Shown here piece by piece: positions 13,001 to 23,986 of a stretch of DNA of 64,000 bases. The stretch is from NCBI GenBank assembly GCA_021396245.1, contig WNYE01000039.1, forward strand, positions 248,001 through 312,000, written 5' to 3'. A program made the position numbers and the translations under genes. The notes beneath the pieces are model-generated. The model was not told the origin of the DNA, made no database searches, and saw nothing but the letters and a program-made list of their open reading frames with translations. The first letter of the stretch is position 1. Each line of letters opens with the position of its first letter. The stretch is from Sporothrix humicola (lineage: Eukaryota; Ascomycota; Sordariomycetes; Ophiostomatales; Ophiostomataceae).

Positions 13001-13916
13001 GAGTGACGAGGACGAGGTTGTCCCCGATCACCGTATTCTCGGTGGCAGCAAGGTCAACAAGGACAAAGACCACGTTGTCCCCACGACGCTGCGCACAGGT
13101 AGCAGCATGCGCAGTGCCAGTGCCCGGCCCGCCAGTTCCCACACGCCCCTGAGCCCTCTCCTTCCCGAAGAGCTCGAGGAGGAAGAGGAAGAGAAGAAGA
13201 CGCGCTCAAACACGGCCCTCAACAGTCTCCCGGCTACCACGTCTGCGTCTGCCGCCAATTTGGGTGTCAACAACAACAATTTGGGCACATCGACTCTCCG
13301 CCGCTCACGCTCTGGCCGCGGCCAGATTGCGCCCGTATCGCCGATGTACTCGCCGACCACGACGGGTGCTATCGGCCTCAACACGGGCTCTAACGTGACG
13401 CCCACGCGCCGTTCCGGCGGCATCATGTCTGTCCTGCGCCGCAAGAAGACCGACCCCATTTCTCCGGTCAGTGGCTACACCAACGGCAGCAACGGTAACC
13501 CCAACAAGATCCAGCGCGCCGCGCTCGTCGACAGCGCCGCCCGCCGCGACACGCAGCTCGAGCGCAGTACGGCCGAGCTCGCCGCCGTGCGCAGCAACAG
13601 CATCGGCAGCCAGAACCGCCGGACCCTGAATGGCGGCGCTTCTGGCAGCGGCGGCAGCACGCCTCGCTTCGTGCCCCAAAACGACGATAGCGACGACGAC
13701 CTGGATGACAGCGAGGACAGCCCGGTTGCCACTCGGCGGGCAGCTACCGGACTTGCGGGTAATACTGGCCGCTCGCCGGCTGCTGCCGTCCGGATGGACA
13801 GCTGGCCCCTCCCCGGCCCCGAAGACAACAACAGCAGCATCGGGACGGCCGGCGGTGGCAGCAAGGGCAAGAAGAAGTTCCCGTCGCTGCGGCGCATGTT
13901 CCGGCTGGACGACTAG
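7057..13916 (+). CDS. Very large Ser/Arg/Ala-rich disordered protein (two exons)
   Basis: Exons 7057-7095 and 8115-13916 give about 1,946 residues. Exon 1 codes only for MFGSRKKGRKHYT; the donor is GTATGT and the acceptor CCAG follows a CTGCTAAC branch site, joining in phase 0 to PPTASSVNPSA. A basic MF-x-RKK start, an Ala-rich run, then VQTKRTMRRSASVS and SMTERTFRSPSP is an order I recall from a conserved family of huge ascomycete proteins. The rest is disordered: polyQ near residues 205-215, Arg-Ser phospho-type sites, acidic blocks, RRSMRDG-like repeats, and two SRFxDSSD motifs followed by D/E-rich sequence (around 12850 and 12985). The C-terminus is basic (KKKFPSLRRMFRLDD). No catalytic domain is seen. 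A cortical scaffold, for example of eisosome Seg1 type, is possible but unproven. Codons 7875-8114 of the open frame are intron and encode a false hydrophobic N-terminus. Confidence 0.82.
7096..8114 (+). other. 1,019-bp first intron
   Basis: The donor GTATGT follows codon 13. The branch site CTGCTAAC at about 8090-8098 lies just before the CCAG acceptor at 8111-8114. Every other intron inferred in the window is 53-134 bp. The interior is T/C-rich and has no supported ORF. A short in-frame start at 8103 (MTSQPP) would be the alternative if exon 1 were wrong. Confidence 0.7.
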
Positions 13917-14773
13917 ATGTGGTCCAGGCCCGGAGTGTGTCCAGTGTGCGGGGAGAAGTGGGTGAGAAAAAAGAAGAAAGAAAAAGGAGAAGAAAGAGAC
14001 AAAAAAGTAATAAGAGGAGGTAATGGAATAGGATAAGGTTTTAGTTTCTGGCTTATTTTCTGGTCGGGTGGGATATCTGGGATATATATGGATACGGTCA
14101 AAGTTTGGGTTATTTTTTCTTGTCTTTTTATTTTCTTTCTGTTTGTTGCATCAGTCATTTCGGTTTATTATTTCTTTTGTCATGGAATACTCTCTTTGGC
14201 GGGGCATCTCTCACATCCTACCACCCATACACATTCACTCTGTTTTTCTTTAATTTTCTATTTCTTTTCTTTGTACTGTTTTATTTTCACAAACTTTCCG
14301 TTGTTTTCTTTCATTCACTTTCGTCTGTCACAAGGAGAAAAATCGAACAACTCAGGAAAGAGGAAAGGAGGAGATACCAATATTGGATACATATACGTAT
14401 ATACTCGGATTCACGGCAACAAGGAATCACTCAACAATACAAATTTAATTTGAACAATATGACGTGACATAGACTTTGTGTTTGATAAAACGTTCCGTGT
14501 CAAGACTTGTGAATATGTTTGCTTTGATTTAAGCTTGTATTTTAAAACACTAAAAAGTAAATGGGGGCTTTCTCTTCAACAATAAAACAAATAAATCTTT
14601 CAAATAAACAAATTTAGATTTCAAATGAATGAAGTGAAAATAAATACAAAATCAATTTTAAACTTGACAAAAATCTATGACCAACGCTGAAATGCAAACA
14701 AAACATGAAAAAATATCCAATCATATATCCATTACGTCCTCTCCTAGATAGTCTTCTTCTCTCTTACTTTCTC
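13917..14773. other. Convergent spacer, AT-rich
   Basis: This lies between the 3' ends of the + strand giant gene and the - strand dehydrogenase. From about 14,450 to 14,720 it is strongly AT-rich, as expected for two facing 3' UTRs. No gene or clear repeat was seen. Confidence 0.6.
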
Positions 14774-16108
14774 TTAGATGATCGTGTAGCCGCCGTCAAC
14801 GCGCAGGTCAGCACCCGTGACGTACTGCGCGGCGTCCGACAGCAAGAAGACAACGGGTCCAGCCAGGTCTTGCGGCACACCGAGACGGCCCTGGGGCACG
14901 CCGTTGGTCCACTGCTGGCGGAGGGCGGGCTGCTTGTCGAGGATGGCCTTTGTCAGCGGGGTCTGCATGTAGCCGGGCGAGAGGCAGTTGACGCGGATGC
15001 CGGAGGGGGCCCATTCGACGGCGAGGGAGGCGGCGAGCTGGCGAACAGCGGCCTTGGAGGCGTTGTAGGGGCTGGCGAGTGGTCAGTACGAGAGAGCGAA
15101 GCGAGCGAGGAACTGACCGCGAGCGGAGCAGGCAAAATGAGCGCTCCTGCGAGCGCAGCGAGGACAAAAAAGCGAGGACCGAAACTTACGCTTGAGGTTG
15201 CGGGACATTGACGACGGCGCCGCTCATGCTGCCGACGAGGACCATGCTGGCGGGCGGGGTGTTGATGAGGTCGGCGACGGCGGACGCGGCGGCGGAGGCG
15301 TCGGAGAGCGCAGCCGCTGCGACTCGTTGCTGTTCCTGGCGGGCCTGGATATGGCGGGCGACGGCGGCGGCGAACAGATACGTGCCGTCGACATTAACGG
15401 CCCAGAGGGCGCGGAGGCGGGCGGGCGGGTAGTCGACGGCGGGGACGTTTTCGACGAAGCCGGCAGAGGTGACTAGACCGTTAATTGTAATGTCGTCGGG
15501 CGAGACCGAACCGGCCTCGGCCTGGGCGGTCAGCACTTCCTGGATGCAGGCGTCAACAGACGTTTCGTCGGCGACGTTGGCGTAGTGGGCGGTGACGCGG
15601 GGGACTCTGCAAGTAGTTAGAGAAGGCGATCGAGCGAAGCGGGGACAAAAATACAAAAGCGAGCGAAGCGAGGACACAAAAATTTACCGTTGGTCAGGGT
15701 ACTTGGCCTTGAAGGACTCGACCATGAGCTTGGCCTGGACTTCAGCGTCGTCCTCTGTTTTGTTAGGATACTTGTGGTAGATGAAGTACAAAACTGACGA
15801 GGGTAGTAGTGCCTACTGTTCAGATCGACCATGGCGAGGTCGGCGCCGGAGGCGACAATGGCCTGGCCCATGACGAGACCGAGACCGCGGGCGGCGCCTG
15901 TCAACAGAACGAGCTTGCCGGCCAGCGAAAAGGCGGGCGGGACCATGGCGGGGGCAGGTGCCGGCGGCGACGGGACGGCCTGGCCGGAGTAGGGGCGAAC
16001 GCCGAAAGTGAAGCCAAAAGTCGTGGAGGACGCAACGGCACGGCCGGCAATGGCGCGGAAGCTGAACGACAGCGAGGCCGCGCGCATGGCAGTGCCGACG
16101 ACGGACAT
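14774..16108 (-). CDS. Short-chain dehydrogenase/reductase with mitochondrial-type presequence (four exons)
   Basis: Exons on the minus strand are 16108-15817, 15754-15688, 15606-15190 and 15071-14774, giving 357 residues with all joins in frame. Residues 1-45 are rich in Arg, Ser and Ala without acids (MSVVGTAMRAASLSF), a likely mitochondrial targeting sequence. The Rossmann motif TGAARGLG is at about 70-77, followed by VDLN. The catalytic set is a Ser in LVGSMSG and YNASK, the latter rebuilt across the intron 3 junction. The end is VDGGYTII. This is a classical NAD(P)H-dependent SDR, nearest in feel to polyol/ketose reductases (arabinitol, sorbose or xylulose type); the substrate is not deducible. 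Intron 1 has an unusual GTAGGC donor. Introns 2 and 3 share a GC-rich repeat. Confidence 0.88.
15072..15189 (-). repeat. Intron 3 of the SDR gene with CCTCGCTTCGCTC-like repeats
   Basis: This 118-bp intron (donor GTAAGT, branch TACTGAC, acceptor CCAG) contains several copies of a TCCTCGC / GCTTCGCTC word in gene sense. The same word fills most of intron 2 of the same gene (15607-15687). Confidence 0.7.
15607..15687 (-). repeat. Intron 2 of the SDR gene carrying the same repeat
   Basis: This 81-bp intron (donor GTAAAT, acceptor TGCAG) holds two copies of TTTTGTCC(T/C)CGCTTCGCTCG-like sequence. It matches blocks in intron 3 but not intron 1 or the exons. Confidence 0.7.
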
Positions 16109-17446
16109 GGTGGCGATGTATGAAGGAAAGAATGAAGCAAAAACAAAGACAACGCTGGACGCTGAAGAAAAAAAAAAAGACGAAATGACCGGACTTGTGA
16201 TACGATGAAGACAATGGAAAGAAAAGACGTCTGCTTTGTGTCCCCCACCTTGCTCCTTGCTATCCTCCGATACTCGGTATAGCTGGCGCCGGAGAGGGGG
16301 TAGCACACGCACACCCTCAGCAGGAGGAACGAAAGAAAATGGGAAATGGGAAAGGGGAGATGGGGTATTACGACGGCAAAAGGGACACGCGGATAGGGGC
16401 TTGGGGTCGAAGGATGGCTTAGATGACCGCCAAGGTGTCGCTCCCTTCCTTCCCTTTTCTTTTCTCTCCTCTTTCCTAAAAGGGCACTTTCTTTTCAAAT
16501 AGCACGATGTCGGGATCCAAAACGGAAAGTCCGCAAGCACACAAAGAAGGAGCGCCACGTTGTCGACAAGGAAGCTACGATTGTGTTACAAACGTCTACG
16601 TTCATAAGTACGACATTTGATGCTCTTCGTTGCATCTGCCTGGGAAAGAATAACACTGCCTCGTCGTCGGATATTTCACCAGGCCTTTCTCTCATGTCTC
16701 CTCATCTCACCCCTTCCCCTCTCGCACACATTTATGAGCACCTGGACAGATATCACCTGGTGACTCGTGTGTCGCTTGCGCTTGGGGCACATCCGACCGG
16801 ATGGCAGGTCCATCGCGCCTGCCATTTGCAATTTTTTTGCGGGGCCCTGGTGGAGAATTCTGGTTGATCCCAAGGGTTTAGAGTGTTCTTTGCAGAGGAA
16901 AAAGGCCCTTGAAGAACGAGGGAAATAGGTCTAGAACGCCCTCGAGACGCGGAGAGCGGAGAGACGCCGTTCTGGACTTTGAGGACTGGCACCCAAGACT
17001 GCAGATGCTTACTGTTCTTCAGAGTAAAATGTTATTTCCTTTGAATTTCCACTGCATTTCGAGCGTCTTTTTTTCTGTGCATATGCGTGCTGACAACTGC
17101 TGGGAATTCCCCCGCCCTGCCGACATCGTCTGTTCACGTAAGGATGTGACGAGAAATACGGAGAGAGATGGGAACAAAAAAGAAGAGAGGATTGAAGGGC
17201 GATGTTTATGAAAGAGGAAAATAAAAAAATGAAGTCGAGATTGTTTACATGGACGTTAATTGAAGTGCTTGTTCCAGCGATACAATGCAAGATTTGTGCC
17301 TTCTCATTTAGGCAATTGCCAATTGAAAGACAACACAAAGGGCAGCTGCCAACCACGATGCTCTGTAAAATGAACCATGATGAGACAAAGACGCAAAAAT
17401 GAAGGACTAGAAAATATCGACAAAAGTATCGACAAAAATATCAACA
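16109..17446. other. Spacer upstream of the SDR gene
   Basis: No gene supported. The first 450 bases are the probable promoter and leader of the minus-strand dehydrogenase. The in-frame extension of its exon 1 to 16558 is low-complexity and was not used. Confidence 0.5.
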
Positions 17447-17472
17447 AAAAAAAAAAAACAAAAAAAAAAAAA
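17447..17472 (-). terminator. Pol III terminator of the tRNA gene
   Basis: On the minus strand, long T runs broken by single G residues directly follow the tRNA 3' end; runs of four or more T stop RNA polymerase III. Confidence 0.8.
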
Positions 17473-17544
17473 CGACCCCCCTGGGACTCGAACCCAGAAT
17501 CTTTGCCACCGGAAAGCAACGCCTTACCATTAGGCCAAGGGGCC
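17473..17544 (-). tRNA. tRNA-Arg (anticodon CCG)
   Basis: A complete cloverleaf of 72 nt reads on the minus strand. The 7-bp acceptor starts GGCCCCT and pairs with GGGGGTC with two G-U wobbles. The D arm is GCCT/AGGC with the GG pair in the loop. The anticodon stem TTGCT/GGCAA holds loop TTCCGGT, so anticodon CCG (17510-17512) reads CGG, arginine. The T arm is CTGGG-TTCGAGT-CCCAG. The internal A box (TGGCCTAATGG) and B box (GGTTCGAGTCC) are near consensus. There is no intron. CCA is not encoded, as usual in eukaryotes. Confidence 0.95.
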
Positions 17545-17931
17545 GGGATTGGTCGATGAAAGTTATTTCGCCCGGTCTAGGGGATAAGAAGGAGGTCGTG
17601 AAGTGAAAGTGAGTGTGCAGTGCCTGTTCTCCGTATCCACTCGGCCCCACAGCGGGTCAACATCGTGTAAGTCAGTTGCATGGTGCATGGTTGCACGTTC
17701 TCAGGATATTGTAGCATGTTCAGATGGACATCTCGTTTAATGCAGTAGAAAGAACATAAATTCAAAATATAGATTCAAAAACAAACAGTTGAAAAATAGA
17801 TCGTGACATAGTAAATAAAAAAAATAGATAAGATATCAAACATCAGACGTTTACATTCATGTTCATCCTCGCTCCATGCTATCAAACTCCGTATTATCCT
17901 GTCATCCGGCCACCAACTCCTCTCAAAGCAC
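17545..17931. other. Spacer between tRNA and alcohol dehydrogenase
   Basis: No gene seen. The right half is AT-rich and is probably the 3' UTR of the minus-strand dehydrogenase. Confidence 0.6.
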
Positions 17932-18978
17932 TTAGTCGAACTGGATCAGCACCTTGAGCGCCTTATTCTTGGCCGCAGCGCCAAACGTGTCGTACGCCTT
18001 CTCCATGTCGGCAAACTTGAACGTGTGCGTAATCAGCTTGGCGGGGTCGATGCGCTTCGAAATGAACAGCTTGAGCAGCATCGGCAGCGTCACCGTGTCG
18101 ACCAGGCGCGTCGTGATGCTAATATTGCGGTCCCAGAGCTCGTTGAGAAGCAGCGGGGCCGGTGCGCCGTGCACGCCAATGTTGGCCAGGGTGCCGCCGG
18201 GCGCCAGGATCTTTTGGCAGAGCTCGAAGCTGGCGGGGACGCCGACGGCTTCCAGGACCGAGTCGCAGCCGACACCGTTGGTCAGCTTGAAGATGGCCTC
18301 GGCGGCCGGGGCGACGCCGCTGCCGTTGTTGACGGTGTGGGTAGCCCCCAGGGCCTTGGCGACGTTGAGGCGGTTCTCGTCAAAGTCGACCATGATGATC
18401 TGGGCGGGCGAGTACAGCTGCGACGTGATCAGGGCAGCCAGACCGACGGGGCCGGCGCCGACAATGGCGACGACGCCACCGGGCGAGACCTTGCCGTTGA
18501 GGACACCGCACTCAAAGCCCGTGGGGAAAATGTCGCTCAACATGACGAGGGCGGCCTCGTCAACGCCGTCGGGGACGGCGTACAGAGTCGCATCGGCGTG
18601 CGGGATGCGCACGTACTCAGCCTGGGTGCCGCCAATGCAGTTGCCGAGCATCCAGCCACCAGTGCGGCAGTGCGAGTTCATGCCGCGGCGGCAGTAGTCG
18701 CACGACGCGCACGAGGTCACGGCCGGGATCAGCACGCGGTCGCCCTTCTTGAACGACTTGACCTGGGCACCGGTCTCGACAATGACGCCGACACCCTCGT
18801 GGCCCAGGGTCTGGCCGACGGGCACGCAGGCAACGTGGCCGTTCTTGATGTGCAGGTCGCTACCGCAAATGGTCGACGAGGTCATCTTGATCAGGACATC
18901 GCCGGGGCCCTCGAGCTTGGGGTTGGGCACCTCCTCGAGCTTGACGGTGCCGTCGCCCTTGTACACGACGCCCTTCAT
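17932..18978 (-). CDS. Zinc-dependent alcohol dehydrogenase (MDR family)
   Basis: A single exon gives 348 residues, the usual length of the medium-chain dehydrogenase family. Catalytic-zinc ligands are visible as Cys38 (TICGSDLH) and His60-Glu61 (GHEG). The structural-zinc cysteines are C90, C93, C96 and C104 (SCASCDYC). The nucleotide-binding GAGPVG is at about 174-179, followed by VDFDENR, whose acidic residues favour NAD over NADP. It should be a cytosolic oxidoreductase acting on an alcohol or polyol; it resembles the threonine/isopropanol dehydrogenase branch more than yeast ADH1, and the substrate cannot be told. The ATG at MKGVVYKGDG was chosen because the in-frame extension to 19113 is Thr/Ser/His-rich leader sequence. 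Confidence 0.93.
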   Translation of the reverse strand: MKGVVYKGDGTVKLEEVPNPKLEGPGDVLIKMTSSTICGSDLHIKNGHVACVPVGQTLGHEGVGVIVETGAQVKSFKKGDRVLIPAVTSCASCDYCRRGMNSHCRTGGWMLGNCIGGTQAEYVRIPHADATLYAVPDGVDEAALVMLSDIFPTGFECGVLNGKVSPGGVVAIVGAGPVGLAALITSQLYSPAQIIMVDFDENRLNVAKALGATHTVNNGSGVAPAAEAIFKLTNGVGCDSVLEAVGVPASFELCQKILAPGGTLANIGVHGAPAPLLLNELWDRNISITTRLVDTVTLPMLLKLFISKRIDPAKLITHTFKFADMEKAYDTFGAAAKNKALKVLIQFD

Positions 18979-21839
18979 TTTGGATATGTGGTGGGTTGGT
19001 GGGAGGGTTAGAAAGGTGGAAAAGAGTTGAAAGGTGGGGTATAAGTCGGATGGACTGTTGATGTAAGTCTTGAAATGTCTTGATGTGGTTTGTTGTGTTT
19101 GTTGAATGGTCAATGGATATCAATTGTCGAAGGTTTTGAAACAGGGATGGACGTATTTATAAAGATTGATGGAGGAGATACCCCACGTTCGACATCGCCT
19201 CGCACGTAGGGAGCTGGAGAACGCGTTTTCCATCATTTTTGCCATCCTAATTGCAAGTGTCGGCCCATAAAAGTAGCAAAAAGGCAGAAAAAGAGAGCAG
19301 CCAATGCCAACAGAAGTTCGGGCGGTCCAAGGGACGGCGCATCTTGACCCCACGGATAACAGCCGATGAGTGAGCTTGGGGCGTACGTAAGAACGAAGGC
19401 GATGAGGGGAAAGAAGAAAAAGGAAGAAAGTAGTCAGGTAGTCAGGGTAGCGGCGTTGCCTAGTAGCGTCGAGACGGACTTGTCAAGGCCGTGTTGGTCC
19501 ACTGGATGCTGATAGCGGCTTTTGGTCTGTTTTGGTTGCTTTTTGGTGCGGATGGGAACATGCTGATGTGCATTGGGAAAACAGCCCCCGCAAAAGATCA
19601 AGAAGATGATCTGCTGCTCAATGTGATAGCTCCGAAACGATAGCTTGGAGAGGCGTCGGGGCGCGGGGTTAGTTGACTGGGGGAATCATCTTGAAGTCTT
19701 GGTTGAGAGATGTGCTCTGAAGTGTTTTAGGAGAGGTGCTCTTTGTGTCGAGGAAGAAAGGGGAAGAAAGGGAGAGACGTGCTTAGGAGAAGTGGTGAAT
19801 GGCATGGAAAGAGCTCATAGGGCAGGCAATGGGAAGGAACCTGAGACCGAAGAGCCCGAAACTGGAACAAAATAAGGAAGGACCTGTTGACGTAGTCGCC
19901 TAACAAGCTGTCTGCTCGCTGTTGCCCGTCAAGTCCGTGTAAGATACGAGTTGAGGAAGGTACGCTCCACCTTAGCGCCGCCGCGGGTCGGCTCCGTCGC
20001 CGGTTCTGTGTGCAGTGTGATACTGTATGTGTGCTGCAGGCTGCAATGCACTGGAACCTGATGGCAGGAAGTACAATACATACAGCCCAGCTTGAGACCT
20101 ATTGACTTTTGGGGGCCCTTCAACACCAGAGGTCGGAGAAAAGCCTCTGAACGCTCACACTATTCCCCGCAAAACCCACCACCCAAATCGCTCCGTGGCG
20201 TCCCCCGCAAACCGCTCATCGCTGCAAGTGGCTCTTTCCCCGCAAACAGAGGAGCTCAGCAAACTGGACAAAGTCGATAAAAGAAGGAAAGAACCACCCA
20301 AAAGGACGAATCGGAGGTGCTCTCACAGTGCTCCCACACATAAAAGAACATCAAAATCACAAGAATAGAAATAAAAAGGGAGCCAACTTTTTTTCTCGGG
20401 CGGACGGCGGACCCGCAATCTGGCGCTTGTTTTCTTTTTGTGGAGGTCGCAAGTCTTGTCTTTCCTCTTCCATTCTTTTTTGATACGGAGTCCTGTATGG
20501 GAGCTTTCTTTCTGAGCGTGTTATTCGCGTGTTCCTTCTTCTTTTTCTGCACTTATTTTTCTTTTCTACACTTTCTAATTTCTCTGTATTGTCTGTACAT
20601 TCTGTCTACATCCCTTTGTTTCTCTTCTCCTTCCCATCTCCTCGACAGTCTTTGGTGGAATTATCACCCCCTCATCAGCCCCAACCCACCTTTCCTTATT
20701 TTCTCTTTTCCCCTTTTCTTATTTTCTCTTATCACATCTTTTCAAAGTTGATCATATGGTCGTGAATATCACTGAGATCCTCGGTCGTCGACGGCAAGAT
20801 GTCTGATTTGGCGGTATCTTGCCCCGGCTGAGGCGATATTCCCGAAGTTGGGTATCTCAGCAGGAGCAAAAGCTCACTGATACCAAGACAAAAGTCTCCA
20901 TGTTTCCTTTATTTTCTTCTCTTATGCTCTCCATCTGTATTGCTTCTCCTCTCATATTGTTCCCCTCACACCTGATCATGACTCGTTCAGAGGTTGGTGG
21001 TAGGTTAGTTAATGGGTGTGTTGACATGTCGACCTTTGACATCAACAACTTTAGCATTCGCGTATCTCTTGAAGCACGCACTTTATTACCCTGAGGCACA
21101 ATTATTCCTAGTTACTGTGTCTTTTATGACTTCTCTGATAAGCGAGTTGAACTCTAGAGCCTAACAGAATCAGGGTGCCAGTTGGCATGGCAAACGGCCC
21201 CCAATATCCAGGCTTCAACATCCCACTTACATAAAGCCTACATCCACAACTTACTGAAGTACTTATTGCAGCCCCTGAGCTTTCTCCAGATCCACTTACA
21301 ACTTCACTTAACCCCAGGTTATCCCCAGGCCCCCAGATCCACCCCCATCTTTTCGTCTTCCCCAAACAAGACTTGCCGTCTTGTGCGCCCGTCCTCAGTA
21401 GAACACCTAGATAGTGGAGGCTGGCCTTGGACGTCGATCAACCCTGTAGACCCTACTTTGATATTGAGTCCATGGCCTGATTTTCGCAGTAGCGTGGAGC
21501 GTGTCTCTGGGAGGCCCGTCTTTAGAGGCTATGTAATGTGCCAATATGCCCTGTCGTACTGTGCAGTGTACCGCTTGTCTATTTACACCGGCGAGCCGTT
21601 CCCCCGTTGTCCTGCCGGGCGTTTGCCGTTCCAAACAGCTGCCGGTCCCATGCTCCGAGATCAAGGCAGCCCTCAGCTGTCAGATCAGCTGTATAACTTG
21701 CATGCACTGTGTGCTTGATTGATGCTCATCTTGATGCCTGTTTGATGTTCAATGCTGTTTATTTGTCATCTAGAATATATGCCGTTGTACTGTTGGAATT
21801 ATATCGTGTCCCTTTCTTCTTTTATGTATCCCCTACACT
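18979..21839. other. Spacer, no gene supported
   Basis: The left 400 bases are the alcohol dehydrogenase promoter and leader. The rest has only short or low-complexity ORFs; a 178-codon one at 21182-21718 (+) does not look like a protein. A CT-rich tract runs from about 20,450 to 20,750. Confidence 0.5.
19154..19161 (-). promoter_or_regulatory. Candidate TATA box of the alcohol dehydrogenase gene
   Basis: TATAAATA on the minus strand, about 175 bp before the chosen ATG. Confidence 0.4.
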
Positions 21840-23259
21840 TTACTGTGCATACTGCTTGTTGAATGCACGGCCAATCACCATCCGCCGCACCTCGCTCGTG
21901 CCTGCACCGATCTCGTACAACTTGGCACTGGTAAATGTTAGTATGGAATACAAAAAAAAAAAAAAAAAAATAGGAACAAAGTCAGGGCGGGTGGACTCAC
22001 TCTCTCAAAATACGGCTGGCAGGCATCTCCTCCATGTAGCCCATGCCGCCCAGCAGCTGGATGCTGTCGAGGGCTACCTCGGTCGCGCGCTCGGCGGCGT
22101 ACAGAATGGCGCCCGCGCAGTCCTGAGTCAGGATGGTGCCGGTCTCGTCGACCTGGCGGGCGGTGGCATAGGTGTACGTGCTCGAGGCGCGCATCTTGGT
22201 ATACATGTCGGCGAGCTTGCCCTGGACGAGCTGGAAGGTGCCGACGGGGACGCCAAACTGCTTGCGTTGGTGGACGTAGGGCAGGGTGACGTCGAGGGCG
22301 GCCTGCATGAGGCCGAGGGGGCCGGCGCTCAACACAAGACGCTCCAGGTCCAGGCCGGACATGAGGACACGGGCGCCGCCGTGCAGCGTGCCGAGGACGC
22401 GGTCGGCGGGCACAAAGACATTGTCAAACATGAGCTCGCCCGTGGGGCTGCCGCGCATACCCATCTTGTCGAGCTTGCGGGCGCACGAGAAGCCGGGCGA
22501 GTTGGCGGTCTCCACAATAAAGGCGGTGATGCCCTTGCTGCCGGCGTCGGGCTTGGTCTTGGCGTAGACGACGACGACATCCGCGTAGGGGCCGTTGGTG
22601 ATCCACATCTTGCTGCCGTTCAGCACATACCCGGGCCGGCCCTGGTCGTCCGTCGCCTCCTTGGCCGTCGTGCGCATGCCGACGACGTCGCTGCCGGCGC
22701 CGCTCTCGGACATGGCCAGCGCGCCCACAAACTCGCCCGACGTCAGCTTGGTCAGGTACTTGGTCTTCTGCTCGGGCGAGCCGTGCAGCTGCAGCTGGTT
22801 CACGCAGAGCTGCGAGTGGGCCGCGTAGCTCAGGGCAATGGACCCGCTGGCGCGCGACAGTTCCTCCATGACGATACAGTGTGCCTGGTAGCCCAGGCCC
22901 AGACCGCCGACGTCCTCGTCTGCTGTGATTCCGAGGAATCCAGCCTCGCCGAGCTTGGCCCACAGCGGCGCGGGGAAATCATTGTTCTTGTCGGCGGCGG
23001 CGGCGACCTCTTCAGTGACCTCGCGCCGTGTAAACTCCTGGACACGCTCGCGCAGTTCTTCCAAATCCTCTGGGGTCGGCGGGACAAAGCCCTTGGGGTG
23101 CTTGGACGAGGCGAGACGCGACTGCTGGTGCTGGAGAGAGATGGTGGGCGCAGCGGGGGAAGCGAACGAAAGACCGGCAGCGCGGCGCTGGGCGATGCGG
23201 CGGCACGATGACGTAGCGGCGGTCCGTGCCAATGGCCGGAGTGATTGCAAGCTGGCCAT
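21840..23259 (-). CDS. Isovaleryl-CoA dehydrogenase, mitochondrial (two exons)
   Basis: Exons 23259-22001 and 21927-21840 give 448 residues. The 73-bp intron has donor GTGAGT and acceptor CCAG, and the join rebuilds RILRDAKLYEIGAGTSE, a conserved acyl-CoA dehydrogenase C-terminal motif. The first 50 residues are Arg/Ser/Ala-rich, a matrix-targeting presequence. The flavin/substrate loop MSESGAGSD and WITNGPYAD are present. The Glu in SGLDLERLVL (near residue 306) is where isovaleryl-CoA dehydrogenases carry their catalytic base, which separates them from other acyl-CoA dehydrogenases. The FAD enzyme converts isovaleryl-CoA to 3-methylcrotonyl-CoA in leucine breakdown and passes electrons to ETF. 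It is divergent from the gene for the next enzyme. The intron holds a T run of about 20 in gene sense. Confidence 0.95.
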
Positions 23260-23484
23260 TTTGTGATTTGTTGTGGTGGTGTTTGACAGAAAAGAGGAAA
23301 GGAAGGAAAAGACGAAAGATTGTTGCTGGCTTTGTTTAGTCGCAGGCGTTGATCGTGAGATTCGTCGGATTGAAGATCGAGGCGAAGACGAGATAAGGGA
23401 TGAGATGGGTTAGAGGGTGAGAATGATATGTCGACTGGTCGAGCCGTCGAGAACGAGGTGAGTGATGGTACTTGTACCGAAAAA

Positions 23485-23562
23485 TGCCAAAAGTGCCAAA
23501 ATGCTAAATAAAAGGTCGAATGCCACGAAATGCCAGAAATGCCAGAAATAAGAGAAGTGCCA
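23485..23562 (+). repeat. TGCCA array with about 9-bp period
   Basis: TGCCA starts at 23485, 23494, 23521, 23531, 23540 and 23558, so spacings are 9, 27, 10, 9 and 18. The unit reads roughly AAATGCCAG. It lies 226-303 bp upstream of the isovaleryl-CoA dehydrogenase start. Confidence 0.65.
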
Positions 23563-23956
23563 GAAATAGCCAGGAACGGAAAGAGTAGACTGGAAAAATC
23601 AATCGAGGAAATCGAAGAAATGGAGGCGCGACTGACCCTCGATGTGGATTGTGCTTTGTATGTACGCCTCGGCTTAAGGAAAGAACGAGGGGAAGAACGT
23701 GAGAAGGAAGGAAAGAGTGGGGAGTTTTTAGGGAAGCGACCACTGAGCGTTGGCGTAGAGGTGAGAGAGGCTTGTGTGCAACGGGAAGGAGCGAGTCTGG
23801 GGAGGTGCTGGTTTAAGCTGCTGAGAGCTGTTTGGTAGCGGCTTGGGACGGCTTTTCTCGGCATGGTGCGCTTTTCCAAGGGCTCACAGCCAAAGTGCTA
23901 GCAAGAACCTGGGGGCAAGACGTCACTTGCTCCTTCCCTAGACCAAAACAGCCAAA

Positions 23957-23986
23957 TAGCGGCACCCAGCGGCACTGAACGGCACT
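23957..23986 (+). repeat. Three GGCAC boxes at exact 10-bp spacing
   Basis: GGCAC begins at 23961, 23971 and 23981, preceded by TAGC, CAGC and GAAC. One helical turn between boxes puts them on the same DNA face, about 165-190 bp before the carboxylase start codon. Confidence 0.6.

Noticed and set aside
18025..19011. 328-codon plus-strand frame
   Set aside because: Antisense shadow of the zinc alcohol dehydrogenase.
21709..23211. 500-codon plus-strand frame
   Set aside because: Antisense shadow of isovaleryl-CoA dehydrogenase; GC-rich third positions leave the opposite strand open.
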